From: Curtobacterium herbarum
Lineage (GTDB): Bacteria; Actinomycetota; Actinomycetes; Actinomycetales; Microbacteriaceae
DNA: 64,000 nucleotides
NCBI RefSeq assembly: GCF_016907335.1
Contig: NZ_JAFBBT010000001.1
Span: forward strand, 1,054,001 to 1,118,000
Reading direction: 5' to 3'
A program made the translations under genes and the position numbers. Below, piece by piece: positions 16,966 through 24,680 of the stretch; position 1 is the first letter of the stretch; every line of letters starts with the position of its first letter. The notes below the pieces were generated by a model that was not told where the DNA came from, did not search any database, and saw only the letters and a list, made by a program, of their open reading frames with translations.

Positions 16966-17481
16966 ATGGCCGACATCTTCAGCGTCGTCGCGGACCCGAC
17001 GCGGCGGGCACTGCTGGGCGAACTGCTCACCGCGTACGGGGCGGACGCGACCGGCGGCGAACTCAGCGTCGGACAGCTCGTGCTGCGCCTCGGCGTGAGC
17101 CAGCCGACGGTGTCGAAGCACCTCCGCGTGCTCCGCGACATCGGGCTCGTCACCAGCCGTGAAGAGGGCCAACACCGCTACTACCGCCTGGACCCGGAGC
17201 CCCTGCTCGGCATCGAGGACTGGGTCGTCCCGTTCACGAACGCGGTGGACGCCGACGGCACCCCGGCGACGACGTCGTGGACACCGGACGGCCAGCCGGT
17301 GTCGTTCCGCCGCGGTGCGCCGGGCGGCAGGGGGACCGTCGAGGTCGGGACCGAACTGGGCCGGGTGATGGCCGAGGCGTCGCACCGCGCGACCGTGGCG
17401 TTCACCGGCGCGCAGCAGGGGTGGGAGCGTGTCGTCGACCGCAGCCGCCGTCGGTTCACGAAGCGCCCCGAGGACGACTGA
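16966..17481 (+). CDS. ArsR-family helix-turn-helix regulator
   Basis: 171 residues. The winged helix runs ADPTRRALLGELL, VGQLVLRLGVSQPTVSKHLR, then the wing SREEGQHRYYRLDPEPL. The C-terminal 80 residues are unusual for short ArsR proteins and lack Cys metal sites, so a non-metal signal is likely. The ATG follows TAGCCT by 6 nt (leaderless type). It is divergent from trkH. Confidence 0.85.
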   Translation: MADIFSVVADPTRRALLGELLTAYGADATGGELSVGQLVLRLGVSQPTVSKHLRVLRDIGLVTSREEGQHRYYRLDPEPLLGIEDWVVPFTNAVDADGTPATTSWTPDGQPVSFRRGAPGGRGTVEVGTELGRVMAEASHRATVAFTGAQQGWERVVDRSRRRFTKRPEDD

Positions 17482-17489
17482 CCAGCTGC

Positions 17490-17519
17490 TGGACAGCGAG
17501 GCTCACGCGCCTCTACAGT
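17490..17519 (+). promoter_or_regulatory. Promoter of the excisionase-like HTH gene
   Basis: TGGACA (17490-17495) and TACAGT (17514-17519), 18-nt spacer, 51 nt before the ATG. Confidence 0.6.
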
Positions 17520-17569
17520 GTCCAGAGACCACACAGGTCACAACAAGCAAGCCAGCCCGAAGGCGGATC

Positions 17570-17764
17570 ATGACCGGCAGTTTCGACGACGTGCGCTTCC
17601 TCACCGTCGCGGAGGTCGCCGAGATGATGCGTGTCTCCAAGATGACGGTCTACCGCATGGTGCACGCCGGCGAGCTCCCCGCCATCCGGTTCGGTCGGTC
17701 CTTCCGGGTCCCCGAGTCGGCGGTCGCGGAGATGCTCCGTGGCGGCATCGCCGACGTCGGCTGA
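17570..17764 (+). CDS. Excisionase-like (MerR-fold) helix-turn-helix protein
   Basis: 64 residues. The whole protein is one DNA-binding domain: FLTVAEVAEMMRVSKMTVYR, then GELPAIRFGRSFRVPESAV. This small protein is conserved beside proC and the tiny bS22 gene in many actinobacteria (Rv0500A-Rv0500B order in Mycobacterium), so it is a chromosomal regulator and not a phage excisionase despite the family name. It resembles BldC in size and fold. Confidence 0.88.
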   Translation: MTGSFDDVRFLTVAEVAEMMRVSKMTVYRMVHAGELPAIRFGRSFRVPESAVAEMLRGGIADVG

Positions 17765-17808
17765 CCCGACGCATCCGCCCCGGGCGTCCACCGTCCGTTC
17801 CGGCGCCG

Positions 17809-17838
17809 TTCGACATCGCGTCAGCCCTCCGGTAGACT
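17809..17838 (+). promoter_or_regulatory. Promoter of the bS22 gene
   Basis: TTCGAC (17809-17814) and TAGACT (17833-17838) with an 18-nt spacer, about 70 nt before the bS22 start. Confidence 0.5.
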
Positions 17839-17910
17839 CGGGCAGGTTGATTTTCCGCGGCTTCATCGGCCCGGTGTCCGTACATCACCATCAGTCCGAG
17901 CGAGGTCCAC

Positions 17911-18009
17911 ATGGGTTCTGTCATCAAGAAGCGTCGCAAGCGCATGGCGAAGAAGAAGCACCGCAAGCTCCTTCGCAAGACGCGTCACCAGCGTCGCAAC
18001 AAGAAGTAA
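17911..18009 (+). CDS. 30S ribosomal protein bS22 (AURKAIP1/COX24 domain)
   Basis: 32 residues, about 60% Lys/Arg: it begins [19 protein letters not shown] and ends RRNKK. This is the actinobacterial extra ribosomal protein seen in mycobacterial 30S structures near the decoding region. The position directly after the small HTH gene is the conserved context. A textbook terminator follows 20 nt later. Confidence 0.93.
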   Translation: MGSVIKKRRKRMAKKKHRKLLRKTRHQRRNKK

Positions 18010-18028
18010 GTCGCAAGACTTGCCGCTG

Positions 18029-18050
18029 AAGCCCCGGTTCGCCGGGGCTT
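18029..18050 (+). terminator. Rho-independent terminator after bS22
   Basis: AAGCCCCGG-TTCG-CCGGGGCTT: perfect 9-bp stem, stable TTCG tetraloop, then T-containing tail. Confidence 0.9.
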
Positions 18051-18160
18051 TCGCATTTCCCGGGGCGGTGTCGAACCGGCTTCCACTGCGCCGATGCCCG
18101 CCGATCCGGGGAAGCCGAGCCGTCGGCCGGTCGTCGGAGGCGCCGGGCTACCCTGGAGCC

Positions 18161-18415
18161 ATGCCCGCCGTGACGCTCCTCACCAAGCCCGGATGCCACC
18201 TCTGCGACGACGCGCGACCCGTCGTGGAACAGGTCGTGTCCGCGCACCCCGGCACGACCCTCCAGGAACGGTCGATCCTCGACGACGACGCGCTCCGCCA
18301 GGAGTACGCCGAGGACATCCCCGTCGTGCTCGTCGACGGCCGCGTGCACAGCAACTGGCACGTCGATGCCGAGCGACTCGCCCGGGCGATCGAACTCGCG
18401 GAGGCCCGCGCGTGA
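18161..18415 (+). CDS. Glutaredoxin family protein
   Basis: 84 residues, a single thioredoxin-fold domain with the CHLC redox motif near residue 12 (LLTKPGCHLCDDAR) and the cis-proline segment DIPVVLVDG. It probably reduces disulfides in small cytoplasmic substrates; actinobacteria use mycothiol, so it may be mycoredoxin-like, though the motif differs from the usual CGYC. The ATG follows TACCCT by 6 nt (leaderless type). The stop overlaps the next start (GTGA). Confidence 0.85.
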   Translation: MPAVTLLTKPGCHLCDDARPVVEQVVSAHPGTTLQERSILDDDALRQEYAEDIPVVLVDGRVHSNWHVDAERLARAIELAEARA

Positions 18416-18705
18416 TCCGCCACGTCGTCTCCTGGACCCTGCGCGAGGACCTCGACCGCGACGTCGCCGTCGCCCGCGTCCGCGAACTGCTCACCGGTCT
18501 CGTCGGGGTCGTCGGCTCGATCCGGTCGCTCGAGGTCGTCGAGAACGTCGCCTACCCGGGGAAGAACCAGGACCTGGCGGTCGTCGCGACCTTCGACGAC
18601 CTCGCCGGCCTCGACGAGTACCAGTTCCACCCGGACCACCAGGCCGCCGCTGCCGAGATCCGCGCGATGGTCACCAGCCGCGCGGCCATCGACTGGCAGG
18701 ACTGA
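18412..18705 (+). CDS. Dabb family (stress-responsive A/B barrel) protein
   Basis: 97 residues from GTG 18412, overlapping the glutaredoxin stop. It begins IRHVVSWTL and has the central EVVENVAYPGKNQDLAVVATF and DEYQFHPDHQAA segments typical of the dimeric alpha/beta barrel Dabb domain. The molecular role in bacteria is not known; coupling to a glutaredoxin suggests a redox or stress role. Confidence 0.8.
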   Translation: MIRHVVSWTLREDLDRDVAVARVRELLTGLVGVVGSIRSLEVVENVAYPGKNQDLAVVATFDDLAGLDEYQFHPDHQAAAAEIRAMVTSRAAIDWQD

Positions 18706-18792
18706 GTCCGGGCAGGACTGAGCCCGGGCAGCGCGGGTGCCGGCGCTGGTGTCGGTCCGGCGCCGCCGCCCCCGGCCGGTGCGCTCTGGCAC

Positions 18793-18854
18793 CGCACAAC
18801 GAGAACCGGCTCGAACCACGGAGTTTCGTGGTTCGAGCCGGTTCCAGTTGTGCG
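18793..18854. terminator. Two-part perfect hairpin between convergent genes
   Basis: Inner arms of 18 bp (GAACCGGCTCGAACCACG and complement, 18803-18820/18827-18844) and outer arms CGCACAAC/GTTGTGCG (18793-18800/18847-18854). It terminates the Dabb and aspS transcripts facing each other. A related hairpin is at 61472-61524. Confidence 0.75.
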
Positions 18855-18859
18855 ACGGC

Positions 18860-18923
18860 GATCCGCGCCAGCGGCGGCCCGTGCCGATGCCGATCCGCGC
18901 CAGCGGCGGCCCGTGCCGATGCC
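18860..18923. repeat. Perfect 32-bp tandem duplication
   Basis: Two identical 32-bp units (18860-18891 and 18892-18923), then a degenerate start of a third, all between the hairpin and the end of aspS. Confidence 0.9.
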
Positions 18924-18943
18924 GGTTCGCGCCGCCGCGCTGC

Positions 18944-20284
18944 CTACGGGGTCAGGCGCGTCGGGCCGCGGAACAGGTACGTGACCTCGCGGATGGACGG
19001 CTCGCCGAGCATGAGCATGAGCACGCGGGCCAGACCCATCCCGAACCCGCCGTGCGGCGGCACGCCGTAGCGGAAGAAGTCCAGGTACCAGCCGAGCTCG
19101 GCGGGGTCGAGGCCCTTCTCCTCCGCCTGGGCGGTGAGGACGTCGACACGGTGCTCACGCTGCGCACCCGTGGAGATCTCGGCGCCGTTGAACAGCAGGT
19201 CGTAGCTGTTCGTGAGCGTCGGGTCGTCGGCGTGGCGCATGTGGTAGTACGGCCGGATCGAGGCGTCGTAGTCGGTGACGAAGACGAACTCCGAGCCGTG
19301 GTGCTCCTTGGCCCAGGCCGACACGCGGCGCTCGCCCTCGGGGTCCAGGTCGCCGTCGGCGCGGACGACGTCGTGGCCGCTCTCGGCGACGATGGTCCGG
19401 GCCTCGGCCAGGGTCACGCGGGGGAACGGCGTCGACGGGACCTGCAGCTCGAAGCCGAAGACCTCCTCGATGTCCTTGCCGTACTTCTCCTTGACCGCGG
19501 TGATGCCGGCGACCAGGACCTCTTCGTGCATCGCCATGACGTCCTCGTGCGACTCGATCCACGAGAACTCGGCGTCGACGCTGGTGAACTCGGTGGCGTG
19601 GCGCGAGGTGAACGAGGGGTCGGCGCGGAAGGCGTCGGCGATCTCGAACACGGCACCGAAGCCCGCGGGCTGCGCCATCTGCTTGAAGTTCTGCGGCGAC
19701 TGCGACAGGTACGCGGTGGTCTCGAAGTACTCGAGCTGGAAGAGCTCGGCGCGGGACTCGGACGCCGACGCCATCAGCTTCGGGGTGTGGATCTCGATGT
19801 AGTCGCGCTCGACCCAGTAGGTGCGGAACGCGTGCTCCATCGTGGTCTGGATGCGGAAGATGAGGTTCTGCTTGCGGTTGCGCAGGTCGAGGAAACGCCA
19901 GTCGAGACGCTTGTCGAGCGAGGAGTCGTCGGCGATCGGTGTCTCGGGGATGGCGGCGCTGACGACGGTGAGCTCGCCCACCTTGACCTCGAGCCCGCCG
20001 AGCTTGACGCGCTCGTCGGCCTTCAGCGTGCCGGTCACGTGGATGAAGGAGCCGTGCGCCAGACCCGAGATCGTCTCGGTGGTGGCGAGCGCCGCGGCGG
20101 AGGTGTCGTCACCCTCGACGGCTTCACGGGTGGCGGGGTTGACCAGCTGGACGGCGCCGCTCTCGTCGCGGAGGACGACGAACTGCACCTTCTTCTGATC
20201 GCGGACGGTCTCGACCCATCCGGCCACGGAGACGGGGCCGTCGGGGAGGCTTGCGAGGTCGGCGATGCGGGTGCGTTCGATCAC
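18944..20284 (-). CDS. aspS: Aspartate--tRNA ligase, archaeal-type (probably non-discriminating)
   Basis: 446 residues, the length of archaeal/eukaryotic-type AspRS and well short of the 590-residue bacterial form with its GAD insertion. An OB-fold anticodon domain begins VAGWVETVRDQKKVQF. Class II motifs: motif 2 FEIADAFRADPS and motif 3 GGFGMGLARVLMLMLG. Such enzymes often charge both tRNA-Asp and tRNA-Asn, the latter then amidated by GatCAB. GTG start 20284 follows TAGACT by 8 nt (leaderless type). Confidence 0.93.
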   Translation of the reverse strand: MIERTRIADLASLPDGPVSVAGWVETVRDQKKVQFVVLRDESGAVQLVNPATREAVEGDDTSAAALATTETISGLAHGSFIHVTGTLKADERVKLGGLEVKVGELTVVSAAIPETPIADDSSLDKRLDWRFLDLRNRKQNLIFRIQTTMEHAFRTYWVERDYIEIHTPKLMASASESRAELFQLEYFETTAYLSQSPQNFKQMAQPAGFGAVFEIADAFRADPSFTSRHATEFTSVDAEFSWIESHEDVMAMHEEVLVAGITAVKEKYGKDIEEVFGFELQVPSTPFPRVTLAEARTIVAESGHDVVRADGDLDPEGERRVSAWAKEHHGSEFVFVTDYDASIRPYYHMRHADDPTLTNSYDLLFNGAEISTGAQREHRVDVLTAQAEEKGLDPAELGWYLDFFRYGVPPHGGFGMGLARVLMLMLGEPSIREVTYLFRGPTRLTP

Positions 20285-20590
20285 GGTCGTCGAGTCTACC
20301 GGCCGGGCGTGCCCGTGGCGTGCCGGTGGCGAACTCGGTCCGGGCTCCGCCCCTCCCTGCACAGCGGCACTGCTCGGAGCGTTCATCCACAGGGACGACC
20401 GGGAGGCCCGCCCCGGCTCCGGCAGGTCCCTACCGTCGTCCTCGTGGCCAGGTCGCGGAAGGACACGGGGAGGGACTCGTGACGGAGGGTCCCGGTGCTG
20501 CGGCCTGGCCACCCCTCTCTTCGGTCGGGGTCGCGGTCGCCGGTCGCCCCTCGCCGAGTGGTGCGGGGCCGGAACCGGTCGAGCGTCCGA

Positions 20591-20998
20591 TCAGACCGAC
20601 GCGCGCAGCCGACCCAGGGTGCCGATGAACTCCTCGGCCATCGCGGCCCGCTGCAGCAGCTTGGCGTGCCGGGCCCGGGCGTCCTCGAGGAACTCGTCGA
20701 GCCGGGCCGCCAGGGTGGACGCCTCGGTGGGGTCCGCGGTCGCCAGTCCGTCGACGACCCGCAGCAGTCCGGCCATCTCCTCGAGCGTGAACCCGAGGGG
20801 CTTCATGCGGCGGATGACGAGCAGACGCTCGAGGTCCCCGGCCGTGTAGACCCGGAAGCCGCCGGACGTCCGACCGCTCGGCACCAGCAGGCCGACCTCG
20901 TCGTAGTGCCGGATCGACCGGAGCGACATCCCGGTGCGGTCGGCGAGTTCACCGATGTGCATGGTGGCGGGGACGTCCGGGTCGGTCATGTCGGCCAT
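20591..20998 (-). CDS. MerR-family transcriptional regulator
   Basis: 135 residues from ATG 20998; in-frame ATGs at 20989 and 20962 are also possible and no ribosome site decides. The MerR winged helix starts MHIGELADRTGMSLRSIRHY and continues GGFRVYTAGDLERLLVIRRM; a dimerisation helix follows. There are no Cys metal ligands at the C-terminus, so it probably senses a non-metal signal. It is divergent from the SulP transporter, its likely target. The 306 nt between this gene's stop and the aspS start hold no clear gene. Confidence 0.85.
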   Translation of the reverse strand: MADMTDPDVPATMHIGELADRTGMSLRSIRHYDEVGLLVPSGRTSGGFRVYTAGDLERLLVIRRMKPLGFTLEEMAGLLRVVDGLATADPTEASTLAARLDEFLEDARARHAKLLQRAAMAEEFIGTLGRLRASV

Positions 20999-21066
20999 CG
21001 TGGCAGAGCAGGTCGGGAGCGCGCCCGGGTCGCGCCAACCCTCACACGACGGTAGGGTCCCCACCG

Positions 21067-22557
21067 ATGTCGATCACCAGCACCGTCCCGCGCGCGACGA
21101 GCGTCCTGTCCGCCCTCCGTTCGCCGCGCCTGCTGACCCGGGAGGTCCTGGCCGGCGTGGTCACCGCGCTCGCCCTGATCCCCGAGGCCATCTCGTTCTC
21201 GGTGGTCGCGGGCGTCGACCCGGCCGTCGGACTCTTCTCGAGCGTGGTCTTCGCGATCGTCATCTCGATCGTGGGCGGCCGTCCGGCGATGATCTCCGCC
21301 GCCGCGGGGTCCGTCGCCCTCGTCATCGCCCCACTGGTGCGCGACCACGGCGTCGCCTACCTGGTCCCGACGATCGTGCTCGGCGGCCTGGTCCAGCTGG
21401 CGCTCGGGTTCCTCGGTGTCGCCCGCCTGATGCGCTTCATCCCGCGCAGCGTCAACGTCGCGTTCGTGAACGCGCTCGCGATCCTGATCTTCACCGCGCA
21501 GCTGCCGAACCTGTTCGGCCCCGACGTCCCCGTCGTCGTCTGGCCCCTGACCGCGCTCGGCATCGGGCTCATCATCGGCGTCCCGTTCCTGACGAAGGCG
21601 GTCCCGGCACCGCTCATCGCCGTGGTCGTGATCACCGGCATCACCGTCCTGTTCGGCGTGGCCGTCCCGACCGTCGGCGACGAGGGTGCGCTCCCGACGG
21701 CACTGCCCGGGTTCAACGGGGTCACCGTGCCGTTCACGCTCGACACGCTGCAGCTCATCGCGCCGTACGCGTTCGGCGTCGCGGTCGTCGGGCTCATCGA
21801 GACCCTGCTCACCGCACAGCTCGTCGACGCCGTCACCGAGACGCGGTCGAGCGCCTGGCGGGAGTCCTGGGGTCAGGGCATCGCGAACATCGCGGCCGCG
21901 TTCTTCGGCGGCACCGGCGGCTGCGCGATGATCGGCCAGACCGTCGTCAACGTGAAGACCGCCGGCGCCCGGACCCGGGTGTCGACCTTCACTGCAGGGG
22001 CTGCCATCCTCGTGCTCACGATCGTGCTGCACGACGTGGTCGCCGAGATCCCCATGGCCGCCCTGACCGCGGTCATGCTCATGGTCTGCGTCGCGACCTT
22101 CGACTGGCACAGCATCCGACCGCGGACGCTCCGCCGGATGCCCCTGGGGGAGACGGCGGTCATGGTCATCACCGTCCTGGTGGTCCTGGCGACGAACAAC
22201 CTGGCGACCGGGGTCCTGTCCGGTGTGGTCGCGGCCGCACTCGTCTTCGCCCGCCGCGTCGCCCACGTGGTCGAGGTCGTCCGCGAACCCGTCGACGAGC
22301 ACACCGTGCGCTACCGGGTCCGCGGGGCGCTGTTCTTCGCGTCGTCGAACGACCTGGTCACCCGGTTCTCGTACGCGGCGGACCCGGAACACGTGGTCAT
22401 CGACATGACCGACGCCCACGTCTTCGACGCCAGCACCGTGGCGGCCCTCGACGGGATCGAGCAGCGGTTCGCCCAGCACGGGTCCACCGTCGAGGTGGTC
22501 AACCTGAACACCGGGTCGATCGCACTGCACGGACGGCTCTCCGGCCACCTCGGGTGA
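21067..22557 (+). CDS. SulP family anion transporter with STAS domain
   Basis: 496 residues. The membrane part has 10-12 hydrophobic helices, with GVVTALALIPEAISFSVVAG near the N-terminus and FGGTGGCAMIGQTVVN in the middle, both characteristic of SulP/SLC26. A cytoplasmic STAS domain ends the protein (VVIDMTDAHVFDASTVAALD). Substrates in this family are sulfate, bicarbonate or dicarboxylates; this one is undetermined. The ATG follows TAGGGT by 8 nt. A divergent MerR gene suggests inducible control. Confidence 0.92.
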   Translation: MSITSTVPRATSVLSALRSPRLLTREVLAGVVTALALIPEAISFSVVAGVDPAVGLFSSVVFAIVISIVGGRPAMISAAAGSVALVIAPLVRDHGVAYLVPTIVLGGLVQLALGFLGVARLMRFIPRSVNVAFVNALAILIFTAQLPNLFGPDVPVVVWPLTALGIGLIIGVPFLTKAVPAPLIAVVVITGITVLFGVAVPTVGDEGALPTALPGFNGVTVPFTLDTLQLIAPYAFGVAVVGLIETLLTAQLVDAVTETRSSAWRESWGQGIANIAAAFFGGTGGCAMIGQTVVNVKTAGARTRVSTFTAGAAILVLTIVLHDVVAEIPMAALTAVMLMVCVATFDWHSIRPRTLRRMPLGETAVMVITVLVVLATNNLATGVLSGVVAAALVFARRVAHVVEVVREPVDEHTVRYRVRGALFFASSNDLVTRFSYAADPEHVVIDMTDAHVFDASTVAALDGIEQRFAQHGSTVEVVNLNTGSIALHGRLSGHLG

Positions 22558-22635
22558 CGGCGCACTGAACGGTTGTGCAGCCGTGGATCTGCTGTGCGGC
22601 GGGTGGGCGAGCCGGACCGATCTACACTGGAACCC

Positions 22636-23292
22636 ATGCCCGCGAACACGATCCACCTCGTGCGGCACGGCGAGGTCCACAACCCCGACCGTGTCCTCTA
22701 CGGGCGGCTCCCGGGCTTCGGTCTGAGCGAGCTCGGCACCCGGATGGCGGGGGTCTCCGCCGCCGCCTGGAAGGACGCCGGGGTCGACGTCCGCGCGATC
22801 GTCGCCTCGCCGCTCCAGCGCACGCAGGAGTCCGCCGCACCCTGGGCGGCCGCGTACGGTCTCGACGTCCGACTCGACGAACGCCTCATCGAGCCGACGA
22901 ACCGGTACGAGGGTCAGCCTCCCGGGTTCACCAAGCGCTCCGTCCGCCGCCCGGCCGAGTGGCCGTGGATCGCGAACCCCTGGCGTCCGAGCTGGGGCGA
23001 GGCGTACGAGTCGATCGCGAACCGCATGCTCGCCGCCGTCACCACCGCGTGGGAGAGCGTCGACGGTGGGGACGTCGTCCTCGTCAGCCACCAACTCCCC
23101 ATCTGGATGGTGCACCGTCGCCTGGCGGGGGAACCGCTCTGGCACGACCCGCGCAAGCGCCGGTGCGACCTGTCCAGCATCACGAGCCTCCAGCGGGTAC
23201 CCGACACCGCCGCCGGTCGTTTCACCGAGGTCGGGTACGCGGACCCGGCGGCCGACCTCCGCGGGTCAGCCGTCGACGAAGGAGCAGTGTGA
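22636..23292 (+). CDS. Histidine phosphatase family protein
   Basis: 218 residues. The catalytic motif LVRHGEV is at residues 8-14, a second Arg lies in SPLQRTQESA, and the second catalytic His in VLVSHQLPI. The fold is that of phosphoglycerate-mutase-like phosphatases. The gene opens a transcript leading through cytochrome c maturation genes, with GTGA overlap into the next gene; its substrate is unknown. The ATG follows TACACT by 7 nt (leaderless type). Confidence 0.9.
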   Translation: MPANTIHLVRHGEVHNPDRVLYGRLPGFGLSELGTRMAGVSAAAWKDAGVDVRAIVASPLQRTQESAAPWAAAYGLDVRLDERLIEPTNRYEGQPPGFTKRSVRRPAEWPWIANPWRPSWGEAYESIANRMLAAVTTAWESVDGGDVVLVSHQLPIWMVHRRLAGEPLWHDPRKRRCDLSSITSLQRVPDTAAGRFTEVGYADPAADLRGSAVDEGAV

Positions 23293-23930
23293 CCCGCACG
23301 ACCCGAACCAACCGCGCTCGTGTCACGCGCCTCCGGACCGCCGGGGCCGCCGCGATCGCCCTCGCCGCCGCACTCGCGCTCGTCGGGTGCAGCTCCTCGA
23401 ACGACGGCCTCGCCGCGCAGTACGGCAAGGGCACCACCCAGAACTACATCTCCGGCACCGGAGCGGTGACCGAGGTCGCGGCCGACAAGCGGACCGACCC
23501 GATCGACTTCACCGCGAAGTCGATGGACGGTGACGAGCTCTCCGCGAAGGCCATGCGCGGCGACGTCGTGGTCATCAACTTCTGGTACGCCGGCTGCCCG
23601 CCCTGCCGCGCCGAAGCCGGGTACCTCAACACGGTCCAGGACGAGTTCGCCGACGACGACGTGTACTTCATCGGCGTCAACGTCCGCGACGAGGCCGGCA
23701 CCGCGAAGGCGTTCGAGCGGAAGTTCGGCGTCGACTACCCGACCGTGCTCGACGCCCGCAGCGGCGCGATGCAGCTCGCGCTCTCCGGCGACATCGCCCC
23801 GAACGCCGTGCCGACCACGATCGTCCTCGACAAGAAGGGCCGGGTCGCGGCCCGTGTCCTCGGCGCCGTCGACGGCCCGAGCATCCTGAAGACCCTGGTG
23901 GACGACGAGCTCACCGGCAAGGCGTCCTGA
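23289..23930 (+). CDS. Thioredoxin-like (TlpA/ResA) lipoprotein
   Basis: 213 residues, GTG start overlapping the upstream stop. The signal peptide has lipobox LALVGC, so it is a lipid-anchored extracytoplasmic protein. The thioredoxin domain has redox motif CPPC (INFWYAGCPPCRAEAGYL) and cis-proline at NAVPTTIVLD. In system II cytochrome c biogenesis, ResA reduces the apocytochrome CxxCH cysteines using electrons from CcdA, encoded 3 nt downstream. Confidence 0.93.
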   Translation: MTRTTRTNRARVTRLRTAGAAAIALAAALALVGCSSSNDGLAAQYGKGTTQNYISGTGAVTEVAADKRTDPIDFTAKSMDGDELSAKAMRGDVVVINFWYAGCPPCRAEAGYLNTVQDEFADDDVYFIGVNVRDEAGTAKAFERKFGVDYPTVLDARSGAMQLALSGDIAPNAVPTTIVLDKKGRVAARVLGAVDGPSILKTLVDDELTGKAS

Positions 23931-23933
23931 CCC

Positions 23934-24680
23934 GTGTCCAGCGGGAACCCCTTCGCCGACGCGATCTTCAGCGGGCAGCTCCTCATCGGCCTGCCGGTGG
24001 CGGCGCTCGCCGGACTGGTGTCCTTCCTGTCCCCGTGTGTCCTGCCGCTCGTGCCGGGCTACCTGGGCTACGTCAGCGGCATCGCGGACGGCAGCCGGCA
24101 CTCGCGCGGGCGAGTGCTGCTCGGTGTGCTGTTGTTCGTGCTCGGCTTCACGGTCGTCTTCGTCCTCGGGTCCGCGGCCGCCGGCGCCGTGGGCTTCTGG
24201 CTGGTGCGCTGGCGCGACCTCATCGTCCAGCTCATGGGCATCGTGGTGATCGCGATGGGCCTGGTGTTCATCGGCCGCTTCACGTTCCTGCAGCGGACCG
24301 TCAAGACGAACTTCACCCCGCGCACCGGCCTGCTCGGCGCCCCGCTGCTCGGCATCGTGTTCGCCCTCGGGTGGACGCCCTGCATCGGCCCGACCCTGGC
24401 GGCCATCAACCTCATCAGCTTCCAGTCCGGCAGCGCCTGGCAGGGTGTCGTGCTCGGCATCGCGTACTGCATCGGGCTCGGCGTCCCGTTCCTGCTCGTC
24501 GCCCTCGGCGCCGGCTGGGCCTCGGGCGCGATCGGTGTCGTCAAGCGGCACATGCGCACCGTCAACATCATCGGAGGAGCGATCCTGATCGTCATCGGTC
24601 TGCTCATGGTCACCGGCATCTGGTCGGCCGTCATGTCGAGCGTCGGGGCGGTGATCCAGAGCTATGTCCCCGCGGTCTGA
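23934..24680 (+). CDS. ccdA: Cytochrome c biogenesis protein CcdA
   Basis: 248 residues with six membrane helices. Conserved Cys residues lie in helix 1 (SFLSPCVLPLVPGYLGY) and helix 4 (GWTPCIGPTL), the pair that passes electrons across the membrane from cytoplasmic thioredoxin to ResA. The start is GTG 23934. Its 3' end overlaps resB by 17 nt. Confidence 0.95.
   Translation: MSSGNPFADAIFSGQLLIGLPVAALAGLVSFLSPCVLPLVPGYLGYVSGIADGSRHSRGRVLLGVLLFVLGFTVVFVLGSAAAGAVGFWLVRWRDLIVQLMGIVVIAMGLVFIGRFTFLQRTVKTNFTPRTGLLGAPLLGIVFALGWTPCIGPTLAAINLISFQSGSAWQGVVLGIAYCIGLGVPFLLVALGAGWASGAIGVVKRHMRTVNIIGGAILIVIGLLMVTGIWSAVMSSVGAVIQSYVPAV

Noticed and set aside
17570..17764. Phage excisionase / integrated element signal
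   Set aside because: The gene lies in the conserved proC-HTH-bS22 context and no integrase or attachment repeats are near.
20370..20400. DnaA box-like TTCATCCACAGG
   Set aside because: A single degenerate match with no AT-rich region or dnaA/dnaN nearby; not an origin.
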